From Euphorbia lathyris (taxonomy: Eukaryota > Streptophyta > Magnoliopsida > Malpighiales > Euphorbiaceae), in contig NC_088910.1 in NCBI RefSeq assembly GCF_963576675.1, forward strand, positions 22,384,531 to 22,448,530: 64,000 bases of DNA. Direction: 5' to 3'. Below, in pieces: positions 10,482 to 20,364 of the stretch (the stretch's first letter is position 1; each line of letters starts with the position of its first letter). The notes under the pieces are model-generated. The model had not been told where the DNA came from and did not search any database. It worked only from the letters and a program-made list of their open reading frames with translations. Made by a program: the position numbers and the translations under genes.

Positions 10482-11475
10482 CATGGTTTTCCAAAACATG
10501 AACTTTGTTTAAAACTGAAACTATAATGCTTTTACGAAATCTAGACCCGACAAATGGCCTTTGTAATGGGACCATATTGGTTGTAATACAGTTAAGGAGT
10601 AGAATAATGTGCAGGTTTTAACAGGTTCTTCTATTGGTGAAAGAGTCTTCATTCCTAGAAGGCCTAATACACAAATAACCCCCTAAACTTGTCCAAATAT
10701 TGCAATTGCCCCCCTCAACTTTCAATTGTAACAACTTACCCCTCAAACTTGTCCAATTGTAAAACATAACCCCAAATTGGGATTTTTTTTACCCCGTACT
10801 TGAAGCAACTGTAAAAATATTTCCCCGAATTCGTATCACGCTATGAAATCTTCAATGGAGCTATTTCTCCACATAAATACATTTTCACCCACATAATATC
10901 CCAAAACTTTGAATCAAGAAATCAGTAAAAAACGAATAGCAATAACAAAAAGAAGAAGAAGAAGTTGAAGAATTGAGGATTTGGTTACTTAAATACTGAT
11001 TTTTTGGGGTCTAAAGATCTGATTATCACATTCCACAAGCGTTTGCAGCTTTTGTATTTCATGTGTTTCTTCAATTGCAGCCCGTGTCAGCAATTTGGGG
11101 TTCTGTTTTATAATTGAAGAAGCTTGAGGGGTTATATTTTACAATTGGACAAGTTTGAGGGGTAAGTTGTTACAATTGAAAGTTAGAGGGGGAAGTTGCA
11201 ACATTTGGACAAGTTCAGGGGGTTATTTGTGTATTATGCCTTCCTAGAATAACGCTTAACTGCACTGAAAATAAATTTCCTTTCACTTTGCAACGCCGCC
11301 AATTCCCTATTAGAATATGTTATTGTATGACAATTAATAAAAGTCAGGGGTAAACTCTTAATCATGTCGGACTATTTTTAAGTGAACTTGTCTTCACAAA
11401 TGGACAATTATATGTTGCCTTATCTAGGGTTACAAGCGCATCTGGCCTGCGTATTATCATTGAAAATGCTTCCAT
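10482..11475 (+). pseudogene. Helitron Pif1-like helicase C-terminus, copy 1
   Basis: Translated blocks GFPKHELCLK, IMLLRNLDPTNGLCNGT and LTGSSIGERVFIPR (up to 10660) resume after the foldback element as LNCTENKFPFTLQRRQFPI, MTINKSQG and VFTNGQLYVALSRVTS (11241-11475). These are the last motifs of the SF1B Pif1-like helicase in plant Helitron Rep-Hel proteins. At least one frameshift (near 10525) and a 580-bp insertion disrupt it. The N-terminal helicase and Rep domain are not seen. Confidence 0.85.
10661..11240. mobile_element. MULE-type foldback MITE, copy 1 (580 bp)
   Basis: The ends are inverted repeats of about 110 bp: left GGCCTAATACACAAATAACC, right (complemented) GGCATAATACACAAATAACC. 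It is flanked by the 9-bp duplication TTCCTAGAA (10652-10660 and 11241-11249), a length typical of Mutator-like insertions. It has no ORF and splits the helicase. The same insertion at the same base in copy 2 shows that it predates the tandem duplication. Confidence 0.9.
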
Positions 11476-11693
11476 AAAAGAAAATAACACTATAATTTAC
11501 ACTTGACAAAAAATGTTATTTATCCTGAAATTTTTCAACAATTGAATATCTATGACTTTTTCATCTCGACATCATCTCCTTATTCAACTAATCATTTTAA
11601 AGCATAGTGGAGTTCTCTTTAGTCCTTTATTTACTAAGGTAACTAATGCATAGTTTTTTTATTTATCCTTTATTCTTTTTTGTTTTCCAGATT

Positions 11694-11844
11694 GGTCTAT
11701 GTTTTACGGGCCTATTTGGAACATAAATAAAGGTAGCAAAAACATTCGGATTAAGGTGCGAGTCGCACAATGTTGGGACTTTATTAACCCAAGAAACACC
11801 AAGCAAATTTTGAGCTTCGACCAGCTCTTCATCAATTCACAGGT
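11694..11844 (+). pseudogene. Helitron RPA1-like gene, first exon only (copy 1)
   Basis: Codes WNINKGSKNIRIKVRVAQCW and FINPRNTKQILSFDQLF, the first OB-fold segment of RPA1-like proteins carried by plant Helitrons. Copy 1 stops 20 bp after the exon at the duplication junction, so the gene is truncated here. Confidence 0.75.
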
Positions 11845-12366
11845 TCTGTCTTTAATTCCTAAATTACACGTTACGATGACAGATGTCTGTCATCCCAAAA
11901 AAATACGATTTTAATCGAAAAGATACATAATCATCAGATGGTATGACGTATATATAACTGTCGTTGTCTCAAAAGAAAAAAGCGTCAAACGAAATAAGTT
12001 ACGCGACCAACCAAAAGTTATTCCAAATTTAACGCACTCAAACGTTTTACATTTTAGCTCATCAGTCATATATAAACCAAAACCTGCAGAGTAAATTAGG
12101 TTTTTAGGTTTCTTCATTGAGGTTGATGCTTCAGGATTTAGCTCTCTCATCCATCTCTTTGACTAACTCCATGGAACCTTTCTACATGAAAATCTATGTT
12201 TCTCAAATCGAAACGTAGAAATGGTAAGCTCTATTTGTTCTCTTCCTCCATTTTTTAGTGTTTTATTATTCCTTAATCTAGCTTTTCCTGATCAAACCTA
12301 TAATAATCATCAGATTTAATCTTGCTATAGTTGTTGAGTTGCTCCAACAAGGATGTATTAATTGTT

Positions 12367-12515
12367 AGATTTACCAATGAAAATGGTTGGTCTTTCTCTT
12401 AGATGCACTGATTTCACCGTATTAATTTAGTATGTGATTTTCTGATCAAATATGTAATAACCATCAGATTTACCAATGAAAATGGTTGGTCTTTCTCTTA
12501 GATACACTGATTTCA
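12367..12515. repeat. Short direct duplication
   Basis: A segment starting TTTACCAATGAAAATGGTTG (12369-12415) recurs at about 12473-12519 with one or two changes. It lies in Helitron-derived non-coding DNA and has no coding signal. Confidence 0.7.
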
Positions 12516-12783
12516 CATTTGGAATTCATGTTACAAGTGGGTCTTTCTACTGGCAATATACTTCGTGAAGGTATTGTGGGTGCTACTGACATAGGTAGAT
12601 CTTGCTCTTTTTATTTGCAAATATTATTAACATTAGGGATTATGTTTTTACTTGAATATGTATGAACTGATTCTATTCTCTATCCCTATCAATTTGCAGG
12701 GATATTAACAATTCTTATCTACATGGGAATATTGATTAAAAAATATAACGTGAGAAGATTGTTCTAACTTATTGTTATTAATA

Positions 12784-13430
12784 GATGTTCAATACTTTAT
12801 GGGTTATTGTTTTCACTTGCATAGGTATGAAATATCAAAGTCAGTGTCCTTATGAAATTTGCAGGGATTGTAATATTCATTGATATTTTGTATTGAACAT
12901 ATATTGTTGTTGTTGGGGTAAAAACATGTGTGTAGCATAACATGTTAAACAAGCAAAGATTTTCATTTAGTATTTGTATAAATATAAATGATGTTGATGT
13001 TGGCCTAAGTACTTTATTTGAGTGGAAAATCAATGAGTAGATTTTCAATACTTTATGGATTATTGTTTTCACTTGAATATGTATGAAAGATCAGAGTTTG
13101 TGTCCTTATAAAAGTTGCAGGGATTGTAATGTTCATTGATATTCAGTATATAACATATATTGTTGTTGTTGGGGCTAAAAACTTGTATATCATAACATGC
13201 TAAACAAGTATAGATGTTCATTTAATATGTGTATGAATATAAATGATGTTGATGTTGGTCTAAGTACTTTATTTGAGTGTGGACTTAGCAAGGTCATAAT
13301 CAATGCATAGATGTTCAATACTTTATGGATTATTACTTTCACATGAATAGGTATGAAAATCAGATTCCATGTCCTTATGAAATTTACAGGGATTGTAATG
13401 TTCATTGATATTCAATATATGTATGAACTT
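12784..13430. repeat. Tandem repeat, ~255-270 bp period, about 2.5 copies
   Basis: Units begin near 12785, 13040 and 13310 with a GATGTTCAATACTTTATG-like start, then a TATGAAA...CCTTATGAAATTTGCAGGGA block, ATATTGTTGTTGTTGGGG, and AAATGATGTTGATGTTGG. Diverged single copies occur near 163, 12640 and 13755. No ORF spans a unit. Confidence 0.75.
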
Positions 13431-15173
13431 AGCTTCGCTGGTATTAAGAGGTTTCACTTCCGGCAACTGTTTTTGTGAAGTTACCCTATTCATATGCTTT
13501 ACACTTAGTATCATATTTATTAATTGTCTTTCTCTTTAATACCATTAAGTTTGTTTGTTTGTTTTGTAAGGTATCATTTCTATCATTAAGGTATCTTTCA
13601 TACATTGGTTTTATTATTCATACCCTAATTTATGGAATTTTATAACATTAATTAGGGGATTCAAACACAGATATTGTAAAGCTAGAAAAACTAAGAATCA
13701 CATCAATTGTTGGGTGCACCTAGCAAGGTCAGAATCAATTGCTTACTTGCCAAACATAGATGTTCAATGCTTTAAATATTATGTTTTGACTTGAATAGGT
13801 ATGAACTGATTAGGAAGTATATAAATTTCTATTTCAAAACATGAATAAGTTATGTATGACACAAAATCTATAAAAAAACATATATCCACAAGTTAGACAA
13901 ACAAGTTAGGCCTCACACACTTGAAAACTAAGGGGAACTTAATCTTCAAGTTGTGGAACTGCTTAGTACTCTCCCTCTTGCACATCATGCCCCCATCGCA
14001 TGCTCCTTCTTCCATCTCCCAACAGTTGCATCATATTCTACCCTATTGCTATTGTATTGCTCAGCAACTTGTTCCTACTCTGGAAATTGACCCTCAATGC
14101 AGGGTTCTACAATTAGGGAGTATATATGCCACATTAGCTAACAAATGAATAGATAAATTAGACGAAAACATGAATAATTACGTAGCAAAGAAATAGATAA
14201 AAACTTGTGGAAAATCTAACCGTGGCAGTGGGATAAGCAGGGCAAGCAACGAGCTGGGGAAGAGAGATCATCCCCATAGGACTAACATTAGGATGATAAA
14301 TCACTTTTTTGGAAACTTGGATCTTTTCTTGGTCATTTCACTCAAACCAAGTTTAAATTCGTATCTTGGATTAAACATCACTCTATATGTCTGCTTCAGG
14401 TACAATCCGATGAATCAGTTATTTCATAGACCGTTTTCATAGGATCTGTTGCTTTTTCAATCTCGGGGTCTTCAGCTCGGAGCTAAGTCTGTCAATGAAT
14501 TCTGCACTCTCATCTCCTTTAACAGTCATTGATGTGTTTAGGTATCATCTCCGAGCAAAAAATATGCATAATTTATTCTTAATTGAATGCATCGGCAACA
14601 CTATTATTAAATAGTTCCTATGTAATAGGGTTATAACAGATTCAGCCAACCTTTCCCCTTAAGATCCAAGGCTCATAATGGAATATTCTCGACAAACTTC
14701 TAGGTAAACTATTTCATTCCTTTAAGATAGTTGAGTGTAATATACTTCATTACGTTTCAGTATGGTTGGTCCCTAGACTTGGTCTTCCTTACATACCTCA
14801 TGTGTTCCTTTTGGCAGAAAAACAACTTCTCTTTTTATTATGTCTGAATTTTCATTTTTTGAAAAATCTTTTCAAATCTCAATTAATGTTGGTGTAATCT
14901 TTCAGATTCTATGTCTACAGTCCAATTTACTTCCTATTACAATTGATGCCATCCCCCTACATTTATTGTTGTTTGTTGAAACTAAGTCCATAAGCTTACT
15001 TCTTTCTTTGTTTTAGCTACTTAAGTTTTACATTTGGGCTCCTAGTCTTTTGATGTTATATATAAAAACAATTGTACTTTATACTTGCATTTTAGAGGCA
15101 ATTTATTTTTATATACTCTGGCTTATTTCCTTTAAGGTACATATTATCTAGCCTCCTTATTCTATTAATCCAC

Positions 15174-16165
15174 ATGGTTTTCCAAAACATGAACTTTGTT
15201 TAAAACTGAAACTATAATGCTTTTACGAAATCTAGACCCGACAAATGGCCTTTGTAATGGGACCATATTGGTTGTAATACAGTTAAGGAGTAGAATAATG
15301 TGCAGGTTTTAACATGTTCTTCTATTGGTGAAAGAGTCTTCATTCCTAGAAGGCCTAATACACAAATAACCCCCTAAACTTGTCCAAATATTGCAATTGC
15401 CCCCCTCAACTTTCAATTGTAACAACTTACCCCTCAAACTTGTCCAATTGTAAAACATAACCCCAAATTGGGATTTTTTTTACCCCGTACTTGAAGCAAC
15501 TGTAAAAATATTTCCCCGAATTCGTATCACGCTATGAAATCTTCAATGGAGCTATTTCTCCACATAAATACATTTTCACCCACATAATATCCCAAAACTT
15601 TGAATCAAGAAATCACTAAAAAACGAATAGCAATAACAAAAAGAAGAAGAAGAAGTTGAAGAATTGAGGATTTGGTTACTTAAATACTGATTTTTTGGGG
15701 TCTAAAGATCTGATTATCACATTCCACGAGCGTTTGCAGCTTTTGTATTTCATGTGTTTCTTCAATTGCAGCCCGTGTCAACAATTTGGGGTTCTGTTTT
15801 ATAATTGAACAAGCTTGAGGGGTTATATTTTACAATTGGACAAGTTTGAGGGGTAAGTTGTTACAATTGAAAGTTAGAGGAGGAAGTTGCAACATTTGGA
15901 CAAGTTCAGGGGGTTATTTGTGTATTATGCCTTCCTAGAATAACGCTTAACTGCACTGAAAATAAATTTCCTTTCACTTTGCAATGCCGCCAATTCCCTA
16001 TTAGAATATGTTATTGTATGACAATTAATAAAAGTCAGGGGTAAACTCTTAATCATGTCGGACTATTTTTAAGTGAACTTGTCTTCACAAATGGGCAATT
16101 ATATGTTGCCTTATCTAGGGTTACAAGCGCATCTGGCCTGCGTATTATCATTGAAAATGCTTCCA
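15174..16165 (+). pseudogene. Helitron Pif1-like helicase C-terminus, copy 2
   Basis: Same blocks as copy 1: GFPKHELCLK and MLLRNLDPTNGLCNG before the foldback element, and FPFTLQ-RRQFPI, INKSQG and GQLYVALSRVTSASGLRII after it. INKSQG and YVALSR correspond to the late SF1 helicase motifs. It carries the same frameshift and the same insertion as copy 1. Confidence 0.85.
15352..15931. mobile_element. MULE-type foldback MITE, copy 2 (580 bp)
   Basis: Identical in position, length, inverted ends and 9-bp TTCCTAGAA duplications (15343-15351 and 15932-15940) to 10661-11240. Confidence 0.9.
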
Positions 16166-16382
16166 TAAAAGAAAATAACACTATAATTTACACTTGACAA
16201 AAAATGTTATTTATCCTGAAATTTTTCAACAATTGAATATCTATGACTTTTTCATCTCGACATCATCTCCTTATTCAACTAATCATTTTAAAGCATAGTG
16301 GAGTTCTCTTTAGTCCTTCATTTACTAAGGTAACTAATGCATAGTTTTTTTTATTTATCCTTTATTCTTTTTTGTTTTCCAG

Positions 16383-18446
16383 ATTGGTCTATGTTTTACG
16401 GGCCTATTTGGAACATAAATAAAGGTAGCAAAAACATTCGGATTAAGGTGCGAGTCGCACAATGTTGGGACTTTATTAACCCAAGAAACACCAAGCAAAT
16501 TTTGAGCTTCGACCAACTCTTCATCAATTCACAGGTTCTGTCTTTAATTCCTAAATCTAATTATTTAGCATGGCTGGAAAATTTCGGGAATTGTTGGTTG
16601 AAGGTGGCATATACCATATATCTGGATTTACCATAATCTCGGCTCAAAGTGGTTACAAACCCACATGTCGTCCTTTTCGCCCAAGACTTCCTTACAACAC
16701 GTACGTTATGAAGTTAGATGACAATGACTCTGTAATTCCATATGACAAGTCCAATTTTTTAAACTTTGACTCCATTAAGGAACATGTTGGTCTTATTGAA
16801 TATTTATGTGGTACCATTCTTTGATCTAGACTTGACACATTATTTAGTTTAGCTTGAATTTTATATTCCTTTGTCCTAATTACCAAACTCATAATTGACA
16901 AATTTATTTGGTCTACTTACTGATATTGGTGGCCTTGAATAAACACGGGCTCTGGGTCAAGTAAAGACCAAGCGCAACGTGCTTCTACAAAACAACAAGT
17001 ACGAACATATATTATATTTCTTGTTGAATGTTATATGTAGTTTCTAAATTATGCAAACACATACGTAGATATAAAAAAAATTATTCCTTTCTCTCCTTTC
17101 AATTTACATTACATCGTTTGGTATTTCGAAATGAACTAATAACTACAAAACTTTTGTCTTTGTATTTTTCTCAATAGTGGGGAAGAACTAAAAGTTACAT
17201 TATGGGAGCGAATAGCTATATATTTCCCCGAAGATGGGGTCCTTTCACTTGCAAAAGATGACCCTGTCATTATCGCTTTTGCCGCCATGATTCCTAACCC
17301 TTTCGACGGTACTGCATGCTCTTTTAGTTAGCATTATTTGATGAGTATAAAAAAATACAATTGAAATTTCCATTACCATACTTTGTAGATGCATTCACCC
17401 TTAATAGTACTTTAGCAACAAAGCTTTATGACAATCCACAAATTCCAGAGATTGAGGTTTTTTCTTAATAGTATTTTTTTAATTTTTATTTTAAATTTTA
17501 CAAGAATCATTACATTTCTTTTCGCTATTACATTGACATATGCAATTGTTGCTTATCAGACTGCGAGCGTCTTTTCGTTAGCTTAAAAAGGAATGAAAAT
17601 AAATCGCTTGAAGTGCTTGATGTTAAAACAGAGAAACATGTCAGCAGGAAAACAATCTCAGAACTCTTGCAAGTTGATATCCATACTGACAAGGTTTACT
17701 TACTATTCCAATATTTTTTTAATTGTCTCAATTAGTATTTCACGAGATATATATACCATTTTATACTAACATTTATTTGTATATGACATAAAATTTACTT
17801 GCAAAGCTACAATCAAAGAAATTGATGCCCCAGAGGGTTGGTGGTACCGCACGTGCCCTCAGTGCAAAAGTAGCCTCCAAAATTTGGTGTAAAAACTGCA
17901 AATTCATCAATGAACTCCCATTAACATGGCACATCTTCTAACCTTAACAAACAAACACATTGACTAATGCAAAAAAAAAAAAAAAAAAAAACTAACATAT
18001 TTTGTTACTTTCAGATAGAGAATCAAACTAGTTGTTGAAGACAGTACATGCAATATATATATACATCTTTCGTGCTCTTTGGCCACATGGCAGCCGATCT
18101 AATCGGCATACCTGCAGATTCCCTCAGCTCATGTTTTAAAGAAAGACATGAAATCCCACCTTCAATTAGTAAGCTCTATGGCATGGAAAGAATCTTCCAG
18201 GTGTAGCTCAGCAGCATGGTCGAAGACTTAACATATCATTTAAAGTGGTCTACATTTTAAAAGACAACTTCTTAACTCCCAAAAAAGAGATCTTAAGTCC
18301 CATTTCAACACCTGCAACATTAACCTCGTCCATATCTTCACATACTACTGCCTAATCTGCTCGAAAATGATTCATTTTATAGACGAGGTAAGGAACACAA
18401 GCAGAGCAGATATCCAGTCACCTAAGAAAAAGAAACGCATCGAGTA
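16383..18446 (+). pseudogene. Helitron RPA1-like (single-stranded DNA-binding) pseudogene
   Basis: Exon-like blocks in order: OB-fold A (16383-16534, VRVAQCWDFINPRNTKQIL); 16570-16824 (GKFRELLVEGGIYHISGF, IPYDKSNFLNF); 16924-17000 (GQVKTKRNVLLQ); OB-fold B (17179-17311, GEELKVTLWERIAIYFPEDG); 17389-17455 (STLATKLYDNP); 17562-17693 (VSRKTISELLQVDIHTDK); zinc-finger domain 17808-17905 (EGWWYRTCPQCKSSLQ then WCKNCKF); 18077-18140 (FVLFGHMAADLIGIPADSL); basic end near 18420 (SPKKKKRIE). Introns with GT/AG borders separate them. A frameshift between the two Cys pairs and in-frame stops (e.g. in the 16924 block) show that it is dead. Confidence 0.8.
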
Positions 18447-18778
18447 AGTTTGTTTAGAACTTCCCAATTTTTTTGTTCACCTAGTGCATTGCAACTAAAA
18501 TATTAATTTCGTTCACTTTTGAAGGGCATAATCATCTTCATCCAAGCAGCCTTAACCACGAAAAAAAACTGACGTTATGTCTCCACTTATGTGCCTAGAA
18601 TAATGATATGTCTTGAATGTATTGTTTGCCTTTCTTTATGGTTAACTTCAACTTATGTAAGTCTTTGTGAACTATATTCTATGGCTAAATTGCTATCCTT
18701 ATGAAGTTTAAGATATTAGTTTTATTCTAATATTTATCTACTACACTTATGCTTTTTAAAGTCTCTTTTCTGTATAAC

Positions 18779-18812
18779 ATTCATCCCGACGCGAAACGAA
18801 GGTACCATCTAG
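18779..18812 (+). other. Putative Helitron 3' terminus
   Basis: CCCGACGCGAAACGAAGG, a short imperfect stem, is followed by TACCATCTAG and then T. Plant Helitrons end in CTRR after a small GC-rich hairpin and insert before T; this fits, but the stem is weak. Confidence 0.55.
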
Positions 18813-19222
18813 TATATTTTAAAAAATCAACTAATAACAAATTATTATTCAATCTTACAAGTCAAATTCAACTAAGTACAATAAAATTGTATTATTTACC
18901 ATTAAGTCAAACGGATTAAAACAAGTTATCAATGGGTTGACAAGTCAACCCGTGATCCAATCAGTTTATTTTAAGAGTTAATCGTGTTGGCGACTTGATC
19001 CATTAAGCATCAATCTTAATTCATTTAATTTGCGAGTTACACGAATCGTGTTATCGTGTTATGACCCATTTTGAAGACGCTAATCTCTATTAATCTGTAA
19101 AATAACCTGTACATGCTGCAATACATAATTGATAAGCATAAAACAAGTATAATATCATATCATTAATTAGCCATATCTTCAAAAACTAATAAAAAAAGAA
19201 CAAAGCAAACACAGAAAAGGTC
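18813..19222. other. AT-rich spacer, 3' flank of the PAM68-like gene
   Basis: No ORF, RNA gene or repeat recognised. It probably includes the 3' UTR of the minus-strand gene ending at 19223. Confidence 0.5.
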
Positions 19223-19762
19223 TCAACTTTTATCTTCTTCTTCCCACATCTCAACCCAATGCTTCTGAGCCTCATCAAATCCAAGAACTGAACCTTTTCT
19301 GTCAGGATCCAAACTTGTAGACAAAGCACCATAAGGAATCCCAAAACAAGAAGCTCCAAAAGTAAGAAAACTTGACAAAAATGGCATCCATTTAGGCACA
19401 TCATAACCTTGTTCTCTAAGAGCTCCAAAAATGCTCAAGAATCCATACCCTAACACCATAGGCACTCCTACGCAGACACAGACCCTTAATATAAGCCTAT
19501 TAAACACATCCCTCGGAATTTCTTCCTCATCTTCGCCGCCGGAATTCTGGATTTTGGGGATTTCGAATTCGAGTTTGGGTTGTTTAATGGGCGGTGGTTT
19601 TTTGCTGGTAAAGCCTTTGGCATTTGCGTTTTGCTGCCATTTAGTTAGGTTTCGTGGGGTTGTAGGGAGGAAATTTGTATGAAGCTTCGATGGAGATGGA
19701 GATGGAGATGAAGAACCTGTGAGATAAAAGGGTGATCTTTGTGAAAGGATTAGGGAGTTCAT
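19223..19762 (-). CDS. PAM68L: PAM68-like chloroplast thylakoid assembly protein
   Basis: Intronless, 179 residues. The N-terminus is Ser/Pro/Thr-rich with few acids (MNSLILSQRSPFYL...), a typical chloroplast transit peptide. An acidic patch GGEDEEEIPRDVFNRLILR is followed by two predicted membrane spans (about residues 91-112, CVCVGVPMVLGYGFLSIFGA; and 125-146, WMPFLSSFLTFGASCFG). The family signature SLDPDRKGSVLGFDEAQKHW comes next. PAM68 proteins (DUF3464) act in thylakoid membranes: PAM68 in photosystem II assembly, and PAM68L in NDH-complex biogenesis in Arabidopsis. The short stroma-exposed ends and conserved C-terminus fit this family; I favour the PAM68L branch with moderate certainty. 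It lies alone between a Helitron and a retrotransposon relic and looks intact. Confidence 0.88.
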   Translation of the reverse strand: MNSLILSQRSPFYLTGSSSPSPSPSKLHTNFLPTTPRNLTKWQQNANAKGFTSKKPPPIKQPKLEFEIPKIQNSGGEDEEEIPRDVFNRLILRVCVCVGVPMVLGYGFLSIFGALREQGYDVPKWMPFLSSFLTFGASCFGIPYGALSTSLDPDRKGSVLGFDEAQKHWVEMWEEEDKS

Positions 19763-20364
19763 AACTTGTTAATCTGTAACTTCGTCACTATGAGGATGAG
19801 CATTGATTAATATCTGTTTATGGTGTTATGGCGGTTATCTTATCCAAAATAATGAATGGCTATACTAAATTCTGCTCCTATTTTTATTTTATTTTTTTGT
19901 TACCAAAGATATTTTTTTCGAGGAGATCCTTGGGATTTTATACTAACTAGTTACTCAATTTTCTGCTCCGTTTGTCTTTAAAAGTAAGATGTTTAACTGT
20001 TTGGTTAGGCACCCCGAATATATTTAAAAAGCATGGAATCCTTTTAGGAAAACAGTTCTTCTCACCAACAAACGGTAACATCAAACACTAAGAAGCAATA
20101 AGAGTTAAAGTGCAAAAATATCCCCTAACGTTTTGAGTCATGATCAATTTTATCTCTAACATCTAAAATTATGCAATTTTACCCCTAACGTTGATTATTT
20201 GGATCAATTTTAGACAATATTATAAAACACATATATTTTTGTTCCTTATTCTTTACCAATTACATATCAATTCGTACAAAAGACATTATTATTTTATTTA
20301 TTTTTACATTCCAACATATGTTTGTGATTTGTTACTGATAAAATGACGTACGTGTGAAGTGTAG
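19763..20364. other. Upstream region of the PAM68-like gene; possible MITE fragment
   Basis: Upstream side of the PAM68-like gene. At 20108-20215 two similar lines (ATATCCCCTAACGTT and TTTTACCCCTAACGTT, each near a GATCAATTTTA word) resemble one end of a small inverted-repeat element; no opposite end was found. Confidence 0.4.

Larger units (their letters stand above)
1..11864. repeat. Tandem duplication, copy 1 (interrupted by an Athila-like element)
   Basis: Bases 1-645 match 13593-14236, and 9541-11864 match 14232-16556, almost base for base. The two offsets (13592 and 4692) differ by 8,900, exactly the inserted retrotransposon (8,895) plus its 5-bp target duplication. Homology stops abruptly at 11864, inside an RPA-like exon, where sequence found nowhere else in the window begins. 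This fits a head-to-tail duplication of a 4,692-bp unit whose copy 1 would start about 1.7 kb left of the window. The content is Helitron-derived and non-functional. Confidence 0.85.
11865..16556. repeat. Tandem duplication, copy 2 (complete 4,692-bp unit)
   Basis: This is the uninterrupted unit. It starts at the junction after 11864 and ends at 16556, the last base matching copy 1. Beyond 16556 the RPA-like gene continues naturally, so this right side is the original arrangement. The first 1.7 kb (11865-13592) has no counterpart in the window and resembles a promoter/5'-leader region followed by internal repeats. Differences from copy 1 are scattered single bases. Confidence 0.82.
11865..18812 (+). 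mobile_element. Degenerate RPA-carrying Helitron (5' end not defined)
   Basis: Helicase C-terminus, then an intron-containing RPA1-like pseudogene, then a Helitron-like terminus at 18812 (CTAG followed by host T), all on the plus strand. This is the order of plant Helitrons that carry RPA. The left limit given is only the duplication junction; I could not find a convincing TC-starting 5' terminus. The Rep domain is missing, so it is non-autonomous. Confidence 0.6.

Noticed and set aside
11865..11960. Helitron 5' terminus at the duplication junction
   Set aside because: No TC start after A, and sequence right of 18812 does not resume the interrupted RPA exon, so the junction is better explained by tandem duplication.
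12784..13430. CRISPR-like array
   Set aside because: Units are long, adjacent and lack unique spacers; this is a plant transposon minisatellite.
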